A stretch of 15,745 bases of DNA, taken from assembly GCA_015655535.1 (NCBI GenBank), contig JAATEW010000023.1:1-15745 (forward strand), read 5' to 3'. Position numbers and translations under genes: made by a program. This DNA comes from Hyphomicrobiales bacterium. GTDB taxonomy: Bacteria; Pseudomonadota; Alphaproteobacteria; Rhizobiales; Beijerinckiaceae. Below, piece after piece: positions 12,843-15,745 of this stretch (the first letter of the stretch is position 1; each line of letters begins with the position of its first letter). The notes under the pieces are model-generated. The model saw nothing but the letters and a program-made list of their open reading frames with translations, had not been told where the DNA came from and did not search any database.

Positions 12843-14860
12843 TGCCGGTGCTTGCTCTGCTCGCCGTCTCCATTCTGCTTTTCGTAGCGGGAGGGATAGG
12901 CTCGCTCCTTCTGCAAAGATCGGAGCAAGTGGCGATCTATGTCTCGGGCGTCACCGCTGCTGTGGCAGGCGTGCTTGGCACAGCAGCCGCATTGCCCGTG
13001 CTCCTGAGCGGACAGGTTCTGACATTCGCAGCGGCGGGGCCGTTTCCCTACGCAAGTTTCAGCATTCGTTTCGATCCGCTCGCCGCGCTGATGGTCTTTG
13101 TCATCTCGATCTCGAGCATCGCAGCCGGCATCTATTCCTTGTCCTATCTCAAGGAATATGCGGGCCATGGTGTCGGCGCGATCGGGTTTTTCATGAACAT
13201 GTTCATCGCCTCCATGCTTATGGTGGCGGTCGCCGACAATGCGTTCTACTTCTTGCTCTTTTGGGAAGCGATGACGCTTGCCTCCTATTTCTTGGTGATC
13301 GTCCACCAGGATCAGGAGAGCGTCGACGCAGGGTTCCTCTATTTCTTCATCGCGCATGGCTTCTCGATGCTGGTGATGGTGGCCTTCCTGCTGCTCTTCA
13401 TGCAAACGGGCAGTCTGGAATTCGCCGGTTTCAGGACAGTCCATCTGCCGTCTTGGCTCGGCTCTATCATATTCCTGCTCGCCTTCTTCGGGTTTGGCGC
13501 CAAGGCCGGCATGATCCCACTGCACGTCTGGCTGCCGCGCGCGCATCCCGCCGCACCTTCGCATGCCTCGGCTTTGATGTCGGGCGTAATGATCAAGCTC
13601 GGCATTTACGGGATGCTTCGTGTCGGCGTCGATTTCCTCGGCGCGAGCGTCGCGTGGTGGGGCTGGCTCGTCCTCGGCTTTGGCGCCGTCTCGGCTGTGC
13701 TCGGCGTGCTTTATGCGTTGGCAGAACGCGATATCAAACGGCTGCTCGCCTATAGCAGCGTCGAAAATATCGGGATCATCATGATGGGCGTGGGCGCGGG
13801 GATGGTCGGCGTCGCGACGGGCAAGCCGCTTCTGGCGGCGATCGGACTGCTGGCGGCGCTCTACCATCTCTTGAATCATGCCATGTTCAAGAGCCTTCTG
13901 TTTCTCGGCGCGGGTGCGGTGCTCCACCGCATACCCACACGTGACATGACCGAGATGGGCGGGCTTGGGCGGCGCATGCCCGGCACTGCCATTTGCTTCA
14001 TGATCGGCGCTTTGTCGATTTCGGCGATTCCGCCGCTGAACGGCTTCGTCAGCGAATGGTTTACCTATCAAGCGTTCTTCACGGCCGGAAGCGACACGCA
14101 ATTCGCGAGCCGTCTGCTAGGGCCGATCGCCGCCGTGATGCTCGCCGCCACCGGCGCGCTCGCGCTCATGTGTTTTGTCAAAGCCTGGGGCATGGTGTTC
14201 AGCGGCGCGGCGCGCAGCCCTCATGCTGAGCAGGCGAGGGAAGTCCCCGTCCCGATGTTGGTCAGCATGAGCCTGCTTGCCGCGCTCTGCGTGCTCTTCG
14301 GGCTTGGCGCGCCCTTTATCGCGCCTGTTCTGAGCAGCGTCGCAGCCGCCCTATTGGTTGTGCGAAGCACGCCGGTCGCAAGCGGGTTGCTGGTCTTTCC
14401 AGGCAGTCCGGATCAGGCGGTTTTGTCGACCCCATTGATCGCCATCCTCATGCTCGGCCTGCTTGCGCTCCCGCTGCTGATCGCCACCCTCTATAGGAGC
14501 CGGCATGGCGTACGGAAGACCGGTGCGGAGGCCTGGGCTTGCGGCTACGAACACACGGCGCCAATGACCGTCTCAACGCAAGGTTTCGCCGAGCCGCCGC
14601 ACGTGATGTTTCGCAGTCTTTATTGGCTTCGAACCAGCGACGGCCCAGTTGGCGCTGCTGCCGATTCCGCAGTCGATGATGTGACGGTCTTTGCGACCGG
14701 CGCCGAACCGATGTGGGACCGGACGATCACCGGTGCCGCCACGCAAGGCATTCACTTCTTCGGCAAGCACATCCAAGCGCTTCAAGGCGGCGATCTCCGC
14801 CTCTATTGCCTTTATATTCTCGTGGCGCTGGCCGCCGTTCTTCTCGCAGTGGCCCGGTGA
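12842..14860 (+). CDS. hyfB: Proton-translocating membrane subunit HyfB (NuoL/Mrp antiporter-like)
   Basis: Large integral membrane protein, 672 residues, matching HyfB length. Multiple hydrophobic helices cover nearly the whole chain. Antiporter-like motifs are present: FWEAMTLASYF with conserved E142; GAKAGMIPLHVWLPRAHPAAPSHASALMSG (219-248) with K221, H228 and H235; a further lysine K252 in GVMIKLGIYG; and YHLLNHAMFKSLLFL with its His and Lys. These residues form the charged axis for proton translocation in complex I and related group 4 hydrogenases. The extended C-terminus ends in a last hydrophobic helix. It starts at the ATG overlapping the ferredoxin stop by one base and ends in a GTGA overlap with the next gene. 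It should couple formate electron flow to an ion gradient. Confidence 0.9.
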   Translation: MPVLALLAVSILLFVAGGIGSLLLQRSEQVAIYVSGVTAAVAGVLGTAAALPVLLSGQVLTFAAAGPFPYASFSIRFDPLAALMVFVISISSIAAGIYSLSYLKEYAGHGVGAIGFFMNMFIASMLMVAVADNAFYFLLFWEAMTLASYFLVIVHQDQESVDAGFLYFFIAHGFSMLVMVAFLLLFMQTGSLEFAGFRTVHLPSWLGSIIFLLAFFGFGAKAGMIPLHVWLPRAHPAAPSHASALMSGVMIKLGIYGMLRVGVDFLGASVAWWGWLVLGFGAVSAVLGVLYALAERDIKRLLAYSSVENIGIIMMGVGAGMVGVATGKPLLAAIGLLAALYHLLNHAMFKSLLFLGAGAVLHRIPTRDMTEMGGLGRRMPGTAICFMIGALSISAIPPLNGFVSEWFTYQAFFTAGSDTQFASRLLGPIAAVMLAATGALALMCFVKAWGMVFSGAARSPHAEQAREVPVPMLVSMSLLAALCVLFGLGAPFIAPVLSSVAAALLVVRSTPVASGLLVFPGSPDQAVLSTPLIAILMLGLLALPLLIATLYRSRHGVRKTGAEAWACGYEHTAPMTVSTQGFAEPPHVMFRSLYWLRTSDGPVGAAADSAVDDVTVFATGAEPMWDRTITGAATQGIHFFGKHIQALQGGDLRLYCLYILVALAAVLLAVAR

Positions 14861-14865
14861 CCGCC

Positions 14866-15745
14866 ATGCAGATCGTCGCGCACTTCTTTATCGGTCTATT
14901 ACAAGCACTGCTGCTTTTGACGGCGGCGCCGCTCATCTCCGGGATGTCGCGGGTGCTGCGCGCCAAGTTTCACTCGCGTCGCGGCCCCGGCTTGTTGCAG
15001 GACTATTACGATCTGAGAAAGCTTTTGGGGCGGCAGGAGATCGTTCCGGCCGAGGCTGGCCTGATTTTTCATGTGGCGCCCTATGTGTTTCTTGTCGCCA
15101 TGCTGCTTGTCGCGATGGCTATTCCCGCCATCATGATAGCGCCTCCGATCGCCGCGATCGGAGATCTGATCGCCGTCGTCTATCTCTTCGCGCTGGCGCG
15201 CTTTTTCCTGACGCTGTCTGGAATCGATTCCGGCAATATGTTCGCAGGCATCGGGGCGAGCCGCGAGACGACGCTCGCCGTCCTCAACGAGCCGGTGATG
15301 ATGCTGGCGCTCTTTGTCGTCGCGCTGCTCGCCGGTTCGACCAATCTCGGCACGATTTCAGCTGCGATCTTCACGCATCAAATGCCGTCCTATGCGGCAA
15401 CCATTATGGCGATGCTGGCTTTTGGCTTTGCCATCTTCATTGAAATGGGAAAACTCCCGTTCGACCTCGCGGAAGCCGAGCAGGAGCTGCAGGAAGGTCC
15501 GCTCACCGAATATTCCGGGCGCTCGCTCGCCCTCATGAAATGGGGCATCTATCTCAGACAGACCGTTGCCGCCGCCCTGCTCATCGGGCTCTTCGTTCCT
15601 TTCGGGGCAGCGACCTCGCTCGCCCCGCTGTCCATCGCCTTGGGCATCGTCATCCTGCTTGCGAAGCTGGTTCTTGTCTTCGCCGCCCTTAGCTTTCTCG
15701 AAAATACGATGGCGCGCATTCGGATTCTCGACAGCGCGCGATTCA
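14866..15745 (+). CDS. hyfC: Membrane subunit HyfC/HycD (NuoH-like), partial at window end
   Basis: Membrane anchor of the formate-hydrogenlyase-type complex, homologous to NuoH. 293 residues are visible; relatives have about 310-315, so about 20 are missing on the right. RRGPGLLQDYYDLRKLLGRQEIVP (38-61) and EMGKLPFDLAEAEQELQEGPLTEYSG (193-218) are the family's quinone-chamber-like signatures, with acidic residues E193, D200, E203, E205 and E207. Several hydrophobic helices are present. Start choice is open: ATG at 14866 has no strong ribosome-binding site, while an in-frame GTG at 14857 would add three residues and give the GTGA overlap also used at the formate dehydrogenase/ferredoxin junction. 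Genes for the remaining hydrophilic subunits should follow outside the window. Confidence 0.88.
   Translation, partial: MQIVAHFFIGLLQALLLLTAAPLISGMSRVLRAKFHSRRGPGLLQDYYDLRKLLGRQEIVPAEAGLIFHVAPYVFLVAMLLVAMAIPAIMIAPPIAAIGDLIAVVYLFALARFFLTLSGIDSGNMFAGIGASRETTLAVLNEPVMMLALFVVALLAGSTNLGTISAAIFTHQMPSYAATIMAMLAFGFAIFIEMGKLPFDLAEAEQELQEGPLTEYSGRSLALMKWGIYLRQTVAAALLIGLFVPFGAATSLAPLSIALGIVILLAKLVLVFAALSFLENTMARIRILDSARF

Noticed and set aside
12827..14101. 424-codon minus-strand open frame opposite hyfB, with a 324-codon plus frame alongside
   Set aside because: The hyfB frame has clear antiporter motifs and membrane helices. The antisense product is a low-complexity His/Glu/Arg-rich chain mirroring hydrophobic codons.
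1..15745. CRISPR arrays, insertion sequences, tRNA or rRNA genes
   Set aside because: Reading by eye found no regularly spaced repeats, transposase motifs, terminal inverted repeats or cloverleaf sequences. Without a covariance search, a small RNA gene could still be missed.

Overview
The window reads as chromosomal DNA of a moderately GC-rich alphaproteobacterium. It is probably a Rhizobiales/Hyphomicrobiales member; a Beijerinckiaceae- or Bradyrhizobium-like background is a guess from protein style, not a demonstrated assignment. It holds no rRNA, tRNA, CRISPR array, recognisable insertion sequence or phage gene. The common theme is anaerobic or microaerobic redox metabolism: two unrelated molybdenum enzymes, an aldehyde dehydrogenase, two short-chain dehydrogenase (SDR) proteins, a flavodoxin-fold NAD(P)H oxidoreductase, a ribosome-hibernation protein and the start of a formate-hydrogenlyase-type operon.

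Layout. Positions 1-2659 (minus) encode a xanthine-dehydrogenase-family enzyme: a Tat-exported 2Fe-2S subunit followed, with a 1-nt overlap, by the molybdopterin subunit, which runs off the left edge. Positions 2910-3494 (minus) encode an unrecognised basic/acidic/basic protein. Positions 3495-4251 are non-coding and rich in small palindromes. Positions 4252-5643 (plus) encode a succinate-semialdehyde-type aldehyde dehydrogenase, which converges on an SDR (5728-6531, minus) lacking the usual Tyr and Lys catalytic residues. Upstream of that SDR is a 50-residue single-pass membrane protein (6645-6797, minus). A strong hairpin terminator (6945-6987) ends the next minus-strand pair: an NAD(P)H oxidoreductase (7923-8531) and a classical SDR (7031-7885). 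Positions 8794-9360 (minus) encode an HPF/RaiA domain fused to a cold-shock domain. After a 666-base gene-free stretch, 10027-15745 (plus) carries a tightly overlapping operon: a cysteine-type formate dehydrogenase, a four-cluster ferredoxin (HyfA/HycB type), HyfB and HyfC (truncated by the window).

The main integrating observation is regulatory. Six intergenic sites match TTGAT-N4-ATCAA (the FNR/FixK-type consensus) at 9 or 10 of its 10 fixed positions. Each lies about 70-145 bases upstream of a different transcription unit: the molybdenum hydroxylase, the aldehyde dehydrogenase, the small membrane protein, the NAD(P)H oxidoreductase/SDR pair, the hibernation factor and the formate dehydrogenase operon. 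At several of them a plausible -10 element sits about 19-24 bases after the box, as in promoters where FNR/FixK binds near -41.5. The window therefore looks like one low-oxygen regulon island: under low oxygen the cell would make a formate-linked, proton-translocating membrane complex, aldehyde- and carbonyl-handling dehydrogenases and a ribosome-protecting factor. The box positions are read directly; the regulator and the oxygen response are inferred.
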